DNA of 64,000 nt from Lentilactobacillus farraginis DSM 18382 = JCM 14108 (GTDB lineage: Bacteria; Bacillota; Bacilli; Lactobacillales; Lactobacillaceae): the NCBI RefSeq assembly GCF_000583655.1, contig NZ_BAKI01000007.1:30893-94892 (forward strand), written 5' to 3'. This document shows, piece by piece, positions 1 through 9,530 of this stretch. Both the position numbers and the translations under genes were made by a program. The stretch's first letter is position 1; the number at the start of each line of letters is the position of its first letter. The notes beneath the pieces were generated by a model that had not been told where the DNA came from, made no database searches, and saw nothing but the letters and a program-made list of their open reading frames with translations.

Positions 1-999
1 AAAGACATTATTCACTACGATGTTATTGGTGTCTATAATCCGGATGCAGCTCAAAATAAAAAGGCTGACTACCTAAAAACGGTCGATGACTTGGCCGGTG
101 TTAAACACGACACAACAGTTTACTACGAGTCCGTTACCTCTCGGCCTAAGAGGATTGATCATAATCAAAACATTTCAATGATCGTGCCTAAATCGACAAC
201 TAATTTCAATCAATTTGTAACACTCAGAAATCCAAGTACGAAAAAAACATTGCGGTTGACTGATAACGGTGTTGTGATCACCCAGAAACTTGCGACACTA
301 AGTCATATAAAAGTCGGTGATTACTTAATGGTTAAAAATGCCAATGGTGACAAGCATCGGGTTAGCGTCTCCGGGATTACTGAAATGTATGCCGGTCACT
401 CGCTTTATATGAGCCCAGCTTACTACCACAAAGTCTTTGGCCACAGTGTCAACTACAATGCCAAAATGCTAATGCTAAAGGATCGGTCAGCCAAAAATAT
501 TGATCGGGTGTCCCGCGAGTTGACCCGTCAAGATGCATCAATAACGGCTATTCAGTCTGATGACGCCAAAGCAACGATTAATAATATCCTGTCAGGTCTC
601 AACCATTTGGTATTAATTATCATTGTCGCCGCATCAATGCTGGCCTTCGTTGTGCTGTTTACGTTGACCAACATCAACGTTTCCGAACGAATTCGTGAAT
701 TATCTACTATTAAGGTGCTTGGCTTTTATCCAATGGAAGTTGTGATGTATGTTTATCGGGAAACCTTCATTTTAAGTTTGGCAGGTGTCCTACTCGGCTT
801 CATTGGCGGTGCCTGGCTGCATAATTACATCATGCAAACACTGCCGCCGGAAACCGCGATGGCTGATCTGACACTTCTGTGGACTAATTTCACCACCTCA
901 GGGGTTATGACACTGATCTTCTCAATTATCGTCATGGCAATTATGGCTTATAAGATCAACCGAGTGGATATGCTGGGTGCTTTGAAATCGGTTGATTAA
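1..999 (+). CDS. ABC transporter permease, FtsX family (C-terminal part, cut by window edge)
   Basis: The frame is open from base 1, so the gene begins upstream and only its last 332 codons are visible. The end has the usual MacB/FtsX permease layout: a soluble extracellular region, then three membrane segments (beginning LVLIIIVAASMLAFVVL, FILSLAGVLLGFIGGAW and VMTLIFSIIVMAIMAY), with the conserved ERIRELSTIKVLGF stretch after the first and a final D-M-L-GALKSVD tail typical of these permeases. Such proteins work with an ABC ATPase, usually encoded just upstream, to move lipids, peptides or drugs or to drive envelope processes. The substrate cannot be told from this fragment. A strong terminator follows the stop codon. 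Confidence 0.85.
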   Translation, partial: KDIIHYDVIGVYNPDAAQNKKADYLKTVDDLAGVKHDTTVYYESVTSRPKRIDHNQNISMIVPKSTTNFNQFVTLRNPSTKKTLRLTDNGVVITQKLATLSHIKVGDYLMVKNANGDKHRVSVSGITEMYAGHSLYMSPAYYHKVFGHSVNYNAKMLMLKDRSAKNIDRVSRELTRQDASITAIQSDDAKATINNILSGLNHLVLIIIVAASMLAFVVLFTLTNINVSERIRELSTIKVLGFYPMEVVMYVYRETFILSLAGVLLGFIGGAWLHNYIMQTLPPETAMADLTLLWTNFTTSGVMTLIFSIIVMAIMAYKINRVDMLGALKSVD

Positions 1000-1039
1000 A
1001 CCACCTAATTAAGTATTCAATTTCTATTCCCAGAACCAG

Positions 1040-1092
1040 CGCGAACTGCCTGTCAGGATAATCAATTCTGACAGGCAGTTCGCGGTTTGTTG
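1040..1092 (+). terminator. Rho-independent terminator of the ABC permease gene
   Basis: A 17-bp perfect stem (cgcgaactgcctgtcag and its complement at 1068-1084) with an 11-base loop, followed by a short T-rich stretch. It lies 40 bp after the permease stop. Confidence 0.85.
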
Positions 1093-1210
1093 GATCTATT
1101 TTAATTCGCCAATAAATAAGAATTTAACAACGATATCCGAGCTTTAATCTTTCAGGAATTAATAATCCGGTTAAATACAACCATGTCCTGCAACGTAATG
1201 CCATTTGAAA

Positions 1211-1615
1211 CTATTGGACGCGCGTATTCTTTGAAAAATTTTTCCTGATACCGTAAAATCTGAAACCATTTTTTAAATAAAAATATATATTTTGGATATC
1301 AGCATCCCCAGTCCCCACAATTAACTGTTCAAGACTTTTAGGAGATTTACTTACAACAAACGAAATTAACTGTGTACCAATTCCGTTGCCTTGGTATTTT
1401 GGCAATACGGATATGTTTTTTATTTCTGCATTCCCTTTATCATCAAAAATCATCAAGAGTGCCGCAACAATTTTAGACTGAATTTTGGCAACAAAAATTT
1501 TTCCTAAGTTAAGATAACCCATTACTTTTTCTTTATCTTCATCACCGACTAACAATAACGGTAGCAGTGTCATCCGTTCCTGATTCTTAAATTCAAAATA
1601 TTGGACATTCTCCAT
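1211..1615 (-). CDS. GNAT family N-acetyltransferase
   Basis: About 134 residues with the GNAT core: a beta strand ending KNISVLPKYQ, then the acetyl-CoA pyrophosphate loop QGNGIGTQLISFVV (Q/RxxGxG/A) and a C-terminal IYFYLKNGFRFYGI strand-helix typical of the family. It would transfer an acetyl group from acetyl-CoA to an amine on an unknown substrate. I chose the ATG at 1615 because a GGAAG sits eight bases before it; a TTG at 1630 is in frame but has no ribosome site. It is transcribed alone, towards the permease terminator. The local sequence is more AT-rich than its neighbours, which could reflect later acquisition. Confidence 0.75.
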   Translation of the reverse strand: MENVQYFEFKNQERMTLLPLLLVGDEDKEKVMGYLNLGKIFVAKIQSKIVAALLMIFDDKGNAEIKNISVLPKYQGNGIGTQLISFVVSKSPKSLEQLIVGTGDADIQNIYFYLKNGFRFYGIRKNFSKNTRVQ

Positions 1616-1650
1616 TCGGCCCACTTCCAATCAACTTATCCAAAATAATT

Positions 1651-2595
1651 TTAGTCCCTTGGCTGATTTACCGGCCATTTCGGATTCTCACCGTCCAGCA
1701 CTCGGACCACCTCACTAGCGGCATCAACCGCCATACGAGAAAAGCTTTCGACAGTGCTGGAGCCAATATGCGGCGTTAATAACACATTGTCAAATTGAAA
1801 CAGTTTGCTAGTCATTGGCAGCGGCTCCTCCTCAAAGACGTCCAACGCGACACCGGCAAGTCGGTGGCTGGTCAGTGCCGCAATTAAGGCATCGGTATCA
1901 ACCAAGCTGCCACGACTCAAATTAACCAGTACACTTGACGGCTTCATCATTGCCAACTGCTCGTCACCAATAATATGGCGGGTTTGCGGATTAGCAGCCA
2001 AATGCAGGGTTACCACGTCAGCCGTTTTCAGCAGGGTTGTTAAATCAACAAATTTACCGTAGGGTGACTGCTTTTGCGAACGATTATAAATCAGAATTTC
2101 CATGTCCAAAGCACTGGCCTTTTTGGCAACCTGTTGACCAATGTGACCGTAACCAATAATCCCCAACGTTTTCCCAGCTAAATCAAAGCCCAGATGGGAT
2201 TGCGAATAGGTGCTGTTTCCCTCACGCATCTCCATTGAAATTTTAGTCAAGTTCTTGGAAAGATCAAAGATTTCAGCTAAGGTTGTCTCGGCAACGGTTG
2301 CCGCGTTTGCATTCGGCGTATTGGTCACCCACACACCATGCTTGGCACTTGCAGCCAAGTCAACGTTATCATAACCAACCCCATGACGGGCAATTATCTT
2401 CAGCTTTGGCAGCTGGGAGAGGACCGCTTCGCCAATATGATTAAGAAAAATAATCATGCCATCCGCATCTCGTCCGTGTGCAAGCAAACTGCTGGTTGAA
2501 TGCCCATCAACTTCAATTAATTCAATTCCCCGATCGGTTAAATAGTCCTTTCCCGCCTGCGATAAGGTTTTGGGAACAATTACTTTTTTACTCAT
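1651..2595 (-). CDS. D-2-hydroxyacid dehydrogenase (phosphoglycerate dehydrogenase-like)
   Basis: A 314-residue NAD-dependent D-isomer 2-hydroxyacid dehydrogenase. Visible marks are RHGVGYDNVD in the substrate domain, the Rossmann loop GYGHIG near residue 148, catalytic Arg in NLSRGSLVD, catalytic Glu in DVFEEEPLP and catalytic His in LTPHIGSST. The family reduces 2-keto acids or oxidises D-2-hydroxyacids; this size and the DVFEEEP motif place it in the SerA/hydroxypyruvate-reductase-like group without the ACT domain. It starts behind AAGGAG and follows the Nudix gene by 11 bp, so the two are probably one transcript. The exact keto acid cannot be read from sequence. Confidence 0.85.
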   Translation of the reverse strand: MSKKVIVPKTLSQAGKDYLTDRGIELIEVDGHSTSSLLAHGRDADGMIIFLNHIGEAVLSQLPKLKIIARHGVGYDNVDLAASAKHGVWVTNTPNANAATVAETTLAEIFDLSKNLTKISMEMREGNSTYSQSHLGFDLAGKTLGIIGYGHIGQQVAKKASALDMEILIYNRSQKQSPYGKFVDLTTLLKTADVVTLHLAANPQTRHIIGDEQLAMMKPSSVLVNLSRGSLVDTDALIAALTSHRLAGVALDVFEEEPLPMTSKLFQFDNVLLTPHIGSSTVESFSRMAVDAASEVVRVLDGENPKWPVNQPRD

Positions 2596-2606
2596 TTCAA
2601 ATCTCC

Positions 2607-3065
2607 TTATTTCGTTAATTTTTGGTTCGCATATGCCAACATGTCGGCGGTTTGCTGATTCAGCAGTGGTGGTAAGTCATCAAAATCAAAATAGGCTACT
2701 CGAACCGTCTCATCAGTTTTAGCCTGCAATGGCTGACCGCCAATTTGTCTTACATGATAAAGTGCAGTAATCGTTTGCGCGATATCCCCATTAGGATAAC
2801 GGGTCTCACCCTGATCAAAGATTTTTAACAGGTTCACAATCTCAACATCAATCCCGCTATCTTCTTTGTATTCTCGAACGCATGCCTGCGCGTAAGTTTC
2901 ACCATATTCCAAATAACCGCCTGGCAAGCTCCAATTATGCGTATCGGTTCGCAAATTTAATAAGACCTGTCCGTTACTATTTAACAAAATCCCACCAGCA
3001 GTGTTCATAATGATCGGTGTATGCCCAACCAGTGACCGGATCTTGGCAACATAACCTTTCGCCAT
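2607..3065 (-). CDS. Nudix hydrolase
   Basis: 152 residues with a Nudix box at about residues 50-72 (GYLEYGETY, then REYKEDSG): the Gx5Ex7REUxEExGU pattern is met except for Asp in place of the second Glu of the EE pair. The enzyme hydrolyses a nucleoside diphosphate linked to another group, with Mg2+ held by the box glutamates. The preceding WSLPGG is the usual approach to the box. It begins at ATG behind GAGGGG and is first in a two-gene unit with the hydroxyacid dehydrogenase. Substrate unknown; house-cleaning of oxidised nucleotides or an ADP-ribose-type activity are both possible. Confidence 0.85.
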   Translation of the reverse strand: MAKGYVAKIRSLVGHTPIIMNTAGGILLNSNGQVLLNLRTDTHNWSLPGGYLEYGETYAQACVREYKEDSGIDVEIVNLLKIFDQGETRYPNGDIAQTITALYHVRQIGGQPLQAKTDETVRVAYFDFDDLPPLLNQQTADMLAYANQKLTK

Positions 3066-3112
3066 CGTTACGACCCCTCTCTTATTTTAGTTGTTAAAGA
3101 TATGATACATTT

Positions 3113-3241
3113 TTGGTGAAAGTTAGTAAAATTAATTCACAAGGCTGTTGCTGTGGCGCCGTTGATCGGTTTATTATGGGGTCTACTACAGCCTATGTCG
3201 TTCGAAATGCCAATGTCCAAGTTCTAGTGGTTAACGATTAA
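3113..3241 (+). pseudogene. Universal stress protein, C-terminal remnant
   Basis: A 42-codon open stretch ends in G-A-V-D-R-F-I-MGSTTAYVVRNANVQVLVVND, which matches the ATP-binding end of UspA-family proteins (G-x-GS-T/V-xxYVxRxAxx-VLVV). The first two-thirds of the fold is missing; the codons before it (from a TTG at 3113) do not look like Usp and have no ribosome site. It is therefore a deletion remnant, and a strong terminator still stands 35 bp downstream. The Usp assignment rests on motif reading only. Confidence 0.6.
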
Positions 3242-3275
3242 TTTTTTTAATTACCAAAATTAAAATACTAAAAAT

Positions 3276-3322
3276 AAAAGTTATGCGTTTAATGTTTCCT
3301 ACGTTAAGTGCATAACTTTTTT
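3276..3322 (+). terminator. Terminator left behind by the Usp remnant
   Basis: AAAAGTTATGC pairs with GCATAACTTTT, followed by a T run. No intact gene precedes it on this strand, so it probably served the lost universal stress protein gene. Confidence 0.7.
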
Positions 3323-3530
3323 GTTAATACGCAAAAACAAAGCTATTCTTCTATATCAAATTTTAATACCTCACCTGAGTAACAAACAACTTGTTTTCAG
3401 ATATATAGGCTTGAATCATTTTATCGATCAATAATTAAAAGAATTCTGTTGCCGTATCAGCAATACTGGTTCACAATGAACGTATTCCTTACATCACAAC
3501 CACAGTATCTTGAAAGAGAGGATAGCGTTA

Positions 3531-4490
3531 ATGAAAATTGTTTTGTTAGATGGCTATGCATTGAACAACGATCTGAATTGGCAGCCCTTAAAAGCATTAG
3601 GTGAATGCCACCTGTATGCCCGGACACCAGTTGACGATTCTCAAGAAATCTTAAACCGGATTGAAAATGCCGAAATCGTGATTACTCATAAAACTCCATT
3701 AACGGCCGAAATTATTCAACAGGCGCCCAATCTTAAGTACATTGGCGTGATGGGAGACGGCTACGACGTGGTTGACACACAAGCCGCGGCAAAAAGAAAT
3801 ATTCCAGTAACCAACATTCCCGTTTACGCAACTGATGCCGTTGCCCAAGCCACCTTTGCTTTGCTTTTGGAAATCGCCAACCAAGTTGGCCGCCATAATC
3901 AATTGGTCCACGAAGGGCGATGGGCAGCCAGTCCCGATTTCACTTTTTGGCAAAAGCCCTTAATTGCGTTGAAGGGTAAAACACTGGGCCTAATTGGTTA
4001 CGGCCGAATAGCCCAAAGAGTTGCTGAAATTGCTCGGGCTTTTTCAATGAACGTTATTTTCTATAATCATCGGCCAACTGCACACTCGCCAAAAACAATT
4101 CAGCAGGTTAGTTTAACAACGCTACTGAAAACGGCCGATATTATCAGCCTTCACGTCCGACTGACCCCCGAAACAACCAATTTGATTCGAAAAGAAACAA
4201 TCAACGAAATGAAACCCGGTGTTATTTTATTAAATACTGCCCGCGGTAAGCTGGTTAATGAAGCCGATCTGGCCAATGCTTTAAAAAGCGGCAAGATTCG
4301 GGCAGCTGCTGTCGATGTTGCCGCAAAAGAACCCATCCCCAATACCAGTCCACTTTTAAACGCGCCCAATTGTTATTTGACACCACACATTGCCTGGGCC
4401 GCTTTTGAAACCAGAACCGACCTGTTAAAAATGACCATCGAAAACTTAAAGGCCTTCCTGTCCGGGCACCCGGCTAACGTTGTCAATTAA
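3531..4490 (+). CDS. D-2-hydroxyacid dehydrogenase (glycerate dehydrogenase-like)
   Basis: 319 residues from the ATG at 3531, which has GAGAGG nine bases upstream; an in-frame TTG at 3510 lacks a ribosome site. The protein has the two-domain NAD-dependent hydroxyacid dehydrogenase layout: GVMGDGYDVVDT in the substrate domain, cofactor loop GYGRIA (Ala at the place of the last Gly), catalytic Arg in NTARGKLV, Glu in AAKEPIPN and His in LTPHIAWA. The TPHIAW form resembles glycerate/hydroxypyruvate reductases. It is only distantly like the dehydrogenase at 1651-2595, so the two are not a recent duplication. It stands alone after the Usp remnant. Confidence 0.85.
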   Translation: MKIVLLDGYALNNDLNWQPLKALGECHLYARTPVDDSQEILNRIENAEIVITHKTPLTAEIIQQAPNLKYIGVMGDGYDVVDTQAAAKRNIPVTNIPVYATDAVAQATFALLLEIANQVGRHNQLVHEGRWAASPDFTFWQKPLIALKGKTLGLIGYGRIAQRVAEIARAFSMNVIFYNHRPTAHSPKTIQQVSLTTLLKTADIISLHVRLTPETTNLIRKETINEMKPGVILLNTARGKLVNEADLANALKSGKIRAAAVDVAAKEPIPNTSPLLNAPNCYLTPHIAWAAFETRTDLLKMTIENLKAFLSGHPANVVN

Positions 4491-4531
4491 CTTAAAAAGC
4501 CGATTTTATTTGAGTAAGGAAGCACTATATT

Positions 4532-4888
4532 ATGACAAACCCAACTGATTGAAAAGCAGCACTGAACTCAAAAGAAGATTTCAAGAACTTTATTACTGAT
4601 TAATTCGCAAAACATGAAGAATTAACCGGCAATTACGAAAATTCATCTTATTATGAATATTACACGGTTCGTTTGGACAGCAAGCAAGGGCTCATCATCA
4701 CCCTGACAACTGGCATTAACACGACAGGCAATATCGGAGTCAGCCCAATGCCGTTTAAAGATGCTGAAAAGCTTTCAATTGAGCAATTCCGTTAATTTAT
4801 TCTCCACAAGAAGTTTGCTGACATGCACACTTCTTTGGCCGACGTTTTCAAGACGGTTGCCGGCGTACCGGATGCTGTTAACGAATAA
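4532..4888 (+). pseudogene. Unknown 118-residue protein interrupted by three in-frame stops
   Basis: From the ATG at 4532 a single frame runs to TAA at 4886 and is interrupted by TGA at 4550, TAA at 4601 and TAA at 4793, with no frameshift. Between them the translation looks like a real acidic soluble protein (for example HEELTGNYENSSYYEYYT and ADVFKTVAGVPDAVNE). It has an AAGGA-like site upstream and a terminator behind. I do not recognise the family. Decay by three stops with the frame kept is unlike the broken genes at 23-58 kb, which carry one-base deletions. Confidence 0.6.
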
Positions 4889-4914
4889 TCATTAACTAAA
4901 ATTAAGCCAAAAAT

Positions 4915-4950
4915 ACTGACTCGAGGTTTATCTCCAGTCAGTGTTTTTTA
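4915..4950. terminator. Bidirectional terminator between the pseudogene and kup
   Basis: ACTGACT pairs with AGTCAGT, with an inner GAG/CTC stem. A T run follows on the plus strand and a shorter one on the minus strand, so it can serve both the pseudogene and kup. Confidence 0.7.
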
Positions 4951-5051
4951 TTAGCTAATTTTTCGTTCAAACTTTTTCAAGTGAAATAACTGATCGATCC
5001 GCTTAAAATAATTACCAGAAATTGTCAGTAAGATTACCCTTAAATTATTTT

Positions 5052-7100
5052 TCAATTTAATGAGTGTCGTTTCTCTTCATCATCCGCAACATAATGATAT
5101 ATCTTTCGCTGAACCAAATATTGGTCCTTTTCTTGGACAATAAACAATGGCGAGCTTTCCTCCACCACATTGCTAAACTCCAACCCATACCAGGAAGTTG
5201 GTGATGCGGTAATGTTTTGCAGGTAGATTCGACCGCCAATCAATCGTTTATCCAAGGCGCTTAATTGATCATTGGCAACTAAATCGGCAGGCTGTTCATT
5301 GATAATCACAAACTTAAAGTCACCGACTTTACGGTGTCGCTGAGTTGAATACTTCGGCACCTGCGGCTCCAAAACGCCCTGGTCAACTAAGTGGTCCACA
5401 ATCTGGTGGAGATAGACACTGACGGACTGCGACTTACGAAAGCCCAAATACAGCTGAATGTTAACGATGTTATTAGTCCCCAACATGTTAACCGTATAGT
5501 TGCTTTCATATGGCACGTTGGTTTCATTAACGGTCACGAACCAATAAACTTTGGCTCGTTTAGGTTCCTGATCCAAAATGGAATACATGGTACTTCGCTT
5601 AATCTGGTAATCACCTTTAATTTTGGTCATGTAAACCAGATTCGTCGTAAACATCGGCACTGTTTCATCCTTGCTCAATTCCTGGAGCTGATCCCGATAA
5701 TCCATAAGCGACACATACTCGCTTTCCCGTTCATAATGTTCACGGCGTTTATTGCCGAAATACCAAACCCACATAACATATAGAATTGCCAGCATGATGG
5801 CCAGCGTCACATAGCCGCCATGGACAAACTTAACCAGACTAGCAATCAGAAAAACTGCTTCAATCATGCCAAAAAACAACGCTGTTGCCAGCGCCAAGCC
5901 TTGGTGAACTCGACTTTTCAAAAATTCATAAAGCAAAATGGTCGTCATCAGCATCGTTATGGTAATTGCCAAGCCATAAGCTGCCTCCATTTTTTGTGAA
6001 CTTTCAAAATACCAGACAACACTCAACGTTACAATACACAAAATCCAATTAACATTTGATATATATATCTGATTTTTGACGTTGCTGGGATGCTTAACAA
6101 TTAACCTTGGCAAAAACTTCAAACCAATTGCCTCGTCAACCAGCGTGTAAGACCCGGTAATCAACGCTTGCGAAGCAATAATAGCAGCCAACGTCGCTAC
6201 GATAATGCCAAATAATCGCCAGTGCCCCGGCAGCATCTCATAAAACGGGTTCAAATCGGATAAATTCCGATAAGCAGCATCATTGGCGTGATTAATCACC
6301 CAGGCCCCCTGCCCCAAATAATTTAAAAACAAGGCACCGTATACCAATGGCCAAGTGGCGTAAACATTTTTCTTACCGACATGTCCCATATCTGAATATA
6401 AGGCTTCGGCCCCGGTCGTTGCCAGGAAAATACTGCCGAGAATAAAGATGCCCACTTTGTTCGCGGGGCTGAATAAAATTTCAATCGCATAGTACGGCGA
6501 TAACGCCTTCAAGATAACCGGATAGTCCAACAAGTTGATGACACCAAAAACGGCCAGGAAACCGAACCACAAAACCATCACCGGCCCAAAAGATTTACCA
6601 ATTGCGCCGGTACCAAATCGCTGAATCACAAATAAAATCAGTAAAACAGCCGTGGTTATCAATAAAACATCATGCTGAGAATTACCAAATGTTATCGGGC
6701 CGATTTGCTGATTTTTTAGACCTTCAATCGCCGAGGTCACCGTTACGGCAGGCGTTAAGGTGCCATCAGCAAGGATCGCCGCGCCACCAATTAACGCCGG
6801 AAAAATCAACCACTTGGCATTTTTCCGAACCAACGCGTACAACGCAAAAATGCCGCCTTCATGGTTGTTATCGGCTTGCATGGCAATCACAACATATTTC
6901 AAAGTCGTGATAATCATCAACGTCCAAAAAATCAATGAAATTGAGCCAATGACGTAATTCGGTGAAATGTTGCCCATTCTACCGGCATCACCAATTAAAG
7001 CGTTCATTACATATAATGGTGATGTGCCGATATCGCCATAAACAATGCCTAAAGTAACCAACATCCCGGCGAGTGAAATATGTTCCAGTTGCTTATTCAT
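5052..7100 (-). CDS. kup: Kup-type potassium uptake protein
   Basis: 682 residues with the KUP/HAK/KT hallmarks: N-terminal [33 protein letters not shown] near residue 85, [13 protein letters not shown], then about twelve membrane segments and a soluble C-terminal domain of roughly 230 residues. The protein takes up K+ (in lactic acid bacteria also Cs+), probably with H+. I chose ATG at 7100 because GGAGG lies ten bases upstream; the frame also opens at a TTG 15 bases earlier inside that site. It is transcribed alone, with about 130 bp between its start and the next gene. I saw no clear riboswitch in this leader. Length matches the family. Confidence 0.95.
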   Translation of the reverse strand: MNKQLEHISLAGMLVTLGIVYGDIGTSPLYVMNALIGDAGRMGNISPNYVIGSISLIFWTLMIITTLKYVVIAMQADNNHEGGIFALYALVRKNAKWLIFPALIGGAAILADGTLTPAVTVTSAIEGLKNQQIGPITFGNSQHDVLLITTAVLLILFVIQRFGTGAIGKSFGPVMVLWFGFLAVFGVINLLDYPVILKALSPYYAIEILFSPANKVGIFILGSIFLATTGAEALYSDMGHVGKKNVYATWPLVYGALFLNYLGQGAWVINHANDAAYRNLSDLNPFYEMLPGHWRLFGIIVATLAAIIASQALITGSYTLVDEAIGLKFLPRLIVKHPSNVKNQIYISNVNWILCIVTLSVVWYFESSQKMEAAYGLAITITMLMTTILLYEFLKSRVHQGLALATALFFGMIEAVFLIASLVKFVHGGYVTLAIMLAILYVMWVWYFGNKRREHYERESEYVSLMDYRDQLQELSKDETVPMFTTNLVYMTKIKGDYQIKRSTMYSILDQEPKRAKVYWFVTVNETNVPYESNYTVNMLGTNNIVNIQLYLGFRKSQSVSVYLHQIVDHLVDQGVLEPQVPKYSTQRHRKVGDFKFVIINEQPADLVANDQLSALDKRLIGGRIYLQNITASPTSWYGLEFSNVVEESSPLFIVQEKDQYLVQRKIYHYVADDEEKRHSLN

Positions 7101-7231
7101 TGTCAGAGCCTCCAAGCAATCCCTCAGGATTTAATATGAAGCATATTATGCCAAATCAACCAATAAGGCAACCCCATTCATCAAATTGTCATAATTAAGT
7201 TTTAATCCGATAATTCAGCAGCGGCTCGGCT

Positions 7232-8707
7232 TTAATTGATCACCTTTTTATTTGGGTCCAACCAATTAATCAACAAAACAATTACCAATATCACCACGAC
7301 ACAGGTAAAAACCGCATGTAAAGCCGTTAAGACAATTGGATCTACCAACGCAGAATTGGCAACTGACTGAGAATGCGCGGAACTAATAACATTATTAACC
7401 TGTGAAAAGGAAATGCCACCATGCAGGTTAAGCCGAATCACCAAGTTTAAAATTGCACCGTAAACGCCAGCCATAACCGTTTGGCCCAGTGAACGCCCCA
7501 GCGTCAAAATGGAGGTCGCCGAGCCAACCATCCCAGCCGGTACCAAGTGCTGACTGAGCACCGTATTCATACTAATGACAATTCCCATGCCAGTTCCGTT
7601 AATCATGGCAATCACGTAGAATGCCCAAACCGGAAACGAACTACCGGCAAAGACCAGCTCAACGTATCCCAATAACATGACGACAATCAGGACAATGGCG
7701 ATCCATTTGGGCACATATTTAGCAATCAACGTGCCGACCAGAAATGACGCAATCAGCCACATAATTGAACTCGAAGTAACTACCAGACCGGCTGTGGTTG
7801 CTGAAACCCGATATAATGATTGAAGCCAAATCGGAAAGTAAACCTGATAACCGATTAAGACCCCGCTTAAAACTGTGGCCGTAATAATTTGAATGCTGAA
7901 CGTGGCCGAATGAAACATTTTTGGCGACAACAGCGGATTTTCAAACCGGCGTTCCTGTCTAACCAGCAGCCACAAGCTGATGACGGCAATCAGCAAAAGA
8001 CCAACGGCCAAGAACGGTTGCCTGTCCAGAACCTGAATGGCCAATAACAATCCCACTAAACAAACTGCCAGCCAAACAATCCCCCACCAATCAATTGTCA
8101 ATTGCTTTCGTAAACGCACTTTCTCATGATAGCCGAACCAAACCAGCAGCATGACGCCAATTCCCAGCGGCACATTGACAAAGAAAACCCAGTGCCAGGA
8201 TAATCGATCAACCAGAAAGCCACCGATCAACGGGCCAACCAATGCCGAAAGCCCCCAAGCCGTGTTATTGAAAGCCAGCACATTAGCCCGTTCCTTAAAA
8301 CTAAAGTTATCCGCGATAATCGTAAACGTTAGTGGCATCACCGCGCCGGCACCGATTCCCTGAAGCGCCCGTGATATAATCAGCAGTAAAATTGACGGTG
8401 ACAAGCCACTCAACAGTGATCCCAATGTAAAGACTATGACGCCCCACTGAAAAATATTCCGGCGTCCCATCATATCAGCCAATTTACCATAAATCGGTGT
8501 TGTAATTGCCGTCGTCAATAAATACGCACTCATAATCCAACTTTGAAAAGCTAAACCGTGTAATTCACTGATAATTGACGGCAGCGCGGTTGTGACGATG
8601 GTGACTTCCACCGACGTCATAAAAGTCGCGATAAAAACGGCGGTCATAATCAACCACCGCTTGTTTCGAATCGGGCTTTCACCGACTTGATTTGTTTCGT
8701 GATTCAT
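7232..8707 (-). CDS. MFS multidrug exporter, DHA2 (14-segment) family
   Basis: About 491 residues from the ATG at 8707. Visible DHA2/EmrB-QacA signs are TSVEVTIVTTALPSII in segment 1, YLLTTAITTPIYGKLADMMGRR (motif A) between segments 2 and 3, LQGIGAGAVMPLTF in segment 4 and GPLIGGFLVDRLSWHWVFFVNVPLG (motif C) after segment 5, followed by about eight further hydrophobic segments. It should export drugs or other amphipathic compounds in exchange for protons. The upstream in-frame extension to 8782 has no ribosome site. The GNAT gene at 8805 is divergent, with about 100 bp shared between the two starts; no regulator is adjacent. Confidence 0.88.
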   Translation of the reverse strand: MNHETNQVGESPIRNKRWLIMTAVFIATFMTSVEVTIVTTALPSIISELHGLAFQSWIMSAYLLTTAITTPIYGKLADMMGRRNIFQWGVIVFTLGSLLSGLSPSILLLIISRALQGIGAGAVMPLTFTIIADNFSFKERANVLAFNNTAWGLSALVGPLIGGFLVDRLSWHWVFFVNVPLGIGVMLLVWFGYHEKVRLRKQLTIDWWGIVWLAVCLVGLLLAIQVLDRQPFLAVGLLLIAVISLWLLVRQERRFENPLLSPKMFHSATFSIQIITATVLSGVLIGYQVYFPIWLQSLYRVSATTAGLVVTSSSIMWLIASFLVGTLIAKYVPKWIAIVLIVVMLLGYVELVFAGSSFPVWAFYVIAMINGTGMGIVISMNTVLSQHLVPAGMVGSATSILTLGRSLGQTVMAGVYGAILNLVIRLNLHGGISFSQVNNVISSAHSQSVANSALVDPIVLTALHAVFTCVVVILVIVLLINWLDPNKKVIN

Positions 8708-8804
8708 AAAATCCGCATCCCTTCTCTCAAAATACTTTACATAGAAAATTTTACCATCATCCGCTAAAATGAAAACAAACAATCAAATAGACAGGAGATT
8801 TAAA

Positions 8805-9296
8805 ATGAAGATCACTTTCGATCACGCCCAACCACAAGCACTATCCGACATCATGCGGATTGAACATACCGGCTTTTCAGACGCTGAGGCTGCTACTACC
8901 AAAGCTATGAAAGACCGAATCCGGCTGTACCCGGATACATTCATCGTTGCCAAAAATGATCAAGGCCAAATTGTCGGCTACATTGTAGGCCCTTCCTTTA
9001 ATCAACGCTATTTAACCGACGAATTATATGAAAAAGCGACGCCAAACAATCCAAACGAAAGTTATCAAACCGTCCTTAGTTTGGTTGTTGATCCCGCCTA
9101 TCAGCATCACGGCATTGCCGGCCAATTGTTGGATAAACTGGCCAAGGTGGCTAAGAACCAGGGGCGGACTGCCATTAGCCTGACATGCTTAAAGAAATTG
9201 ATTCCTTTCTACGAGGACCACGGCTACAAAAACGAGGGAATAGCTGATTCCGATCATGCAGATGAAGTTTGGTATAATATGGTGCTGGATTTATAA
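8805..9296 (+). CDS. GNAT family N-acetyltransferase
   Basis: 163 residues beginning at the ATG behind AGGAG. The core motif appears as VVDPAYQHHGIAGQLLDKLAKVA (the Q/RxxGxG/A acetyl-CoA loop as QHHGIA), followed by ISLTCLKKLIPFYEDHGYKNEG, a common form in AANAT-like N-acetyltransferases. Amine acetylation with an unknown acceptor is expected. It is divergent from the DHA2 exporter, so joint regulation is possible but not shown. It ends at a terminator shared with the convergent AraC gene. Confidence 0.8.
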   Translation: MKITFDHAQPQALSDIMRIEHTGFSDAEAATTKAMKDRIRLYPDTFIVAKNDQGQIVGYIVGPSFNQRYLTDELYEKATPNNPNESYQTVLSLVVDPAYQHHGIAGQLLDKLAKVAKNQGRTAISLTCLKKLIPFYEDHGYKNEGIADSDHADEVWYNMVLDL

Positions 9297-9420
9297 AAAT
9301 TATGGTGCAACTTGTTCTTGCCCTCATATATTAACGACATCCATTCTTGAAAATATGTAAAAATAATAGTTACTAAAACGAGCCGGCCAAATTCTCAAGT
9401 ATTTGATTATTTTCATCCCA

Positions 9421-9470
9421 AAAACCGCCCAGACAAGTATCTTAAATACTCGTTTGAGCGGTTTTATAAT
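9421..9470. terminator. Bidirectional terminator between GNAT and the galactoside operon
   Basis: AAAACCGC (9421-9428) pairs with GCGGTTTT (9458-9465), and the inside also pairs imperfectly. T runs are present on both sides, fitting the convergent genes. Confidence 0.8.
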
Positions 9471-9530
9471 CAGTTTTTCGATTAGTTTTGAATCACCCAC
9501 TAGTCAAAAAACTACTTAAACACTTCTTGC

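Noticed and set aside
5391..5783. 130-codon plus-strand frame inside kup
   Set aside because: Fully antisense to a well-supported gene; composition follows the kup codon pattern.
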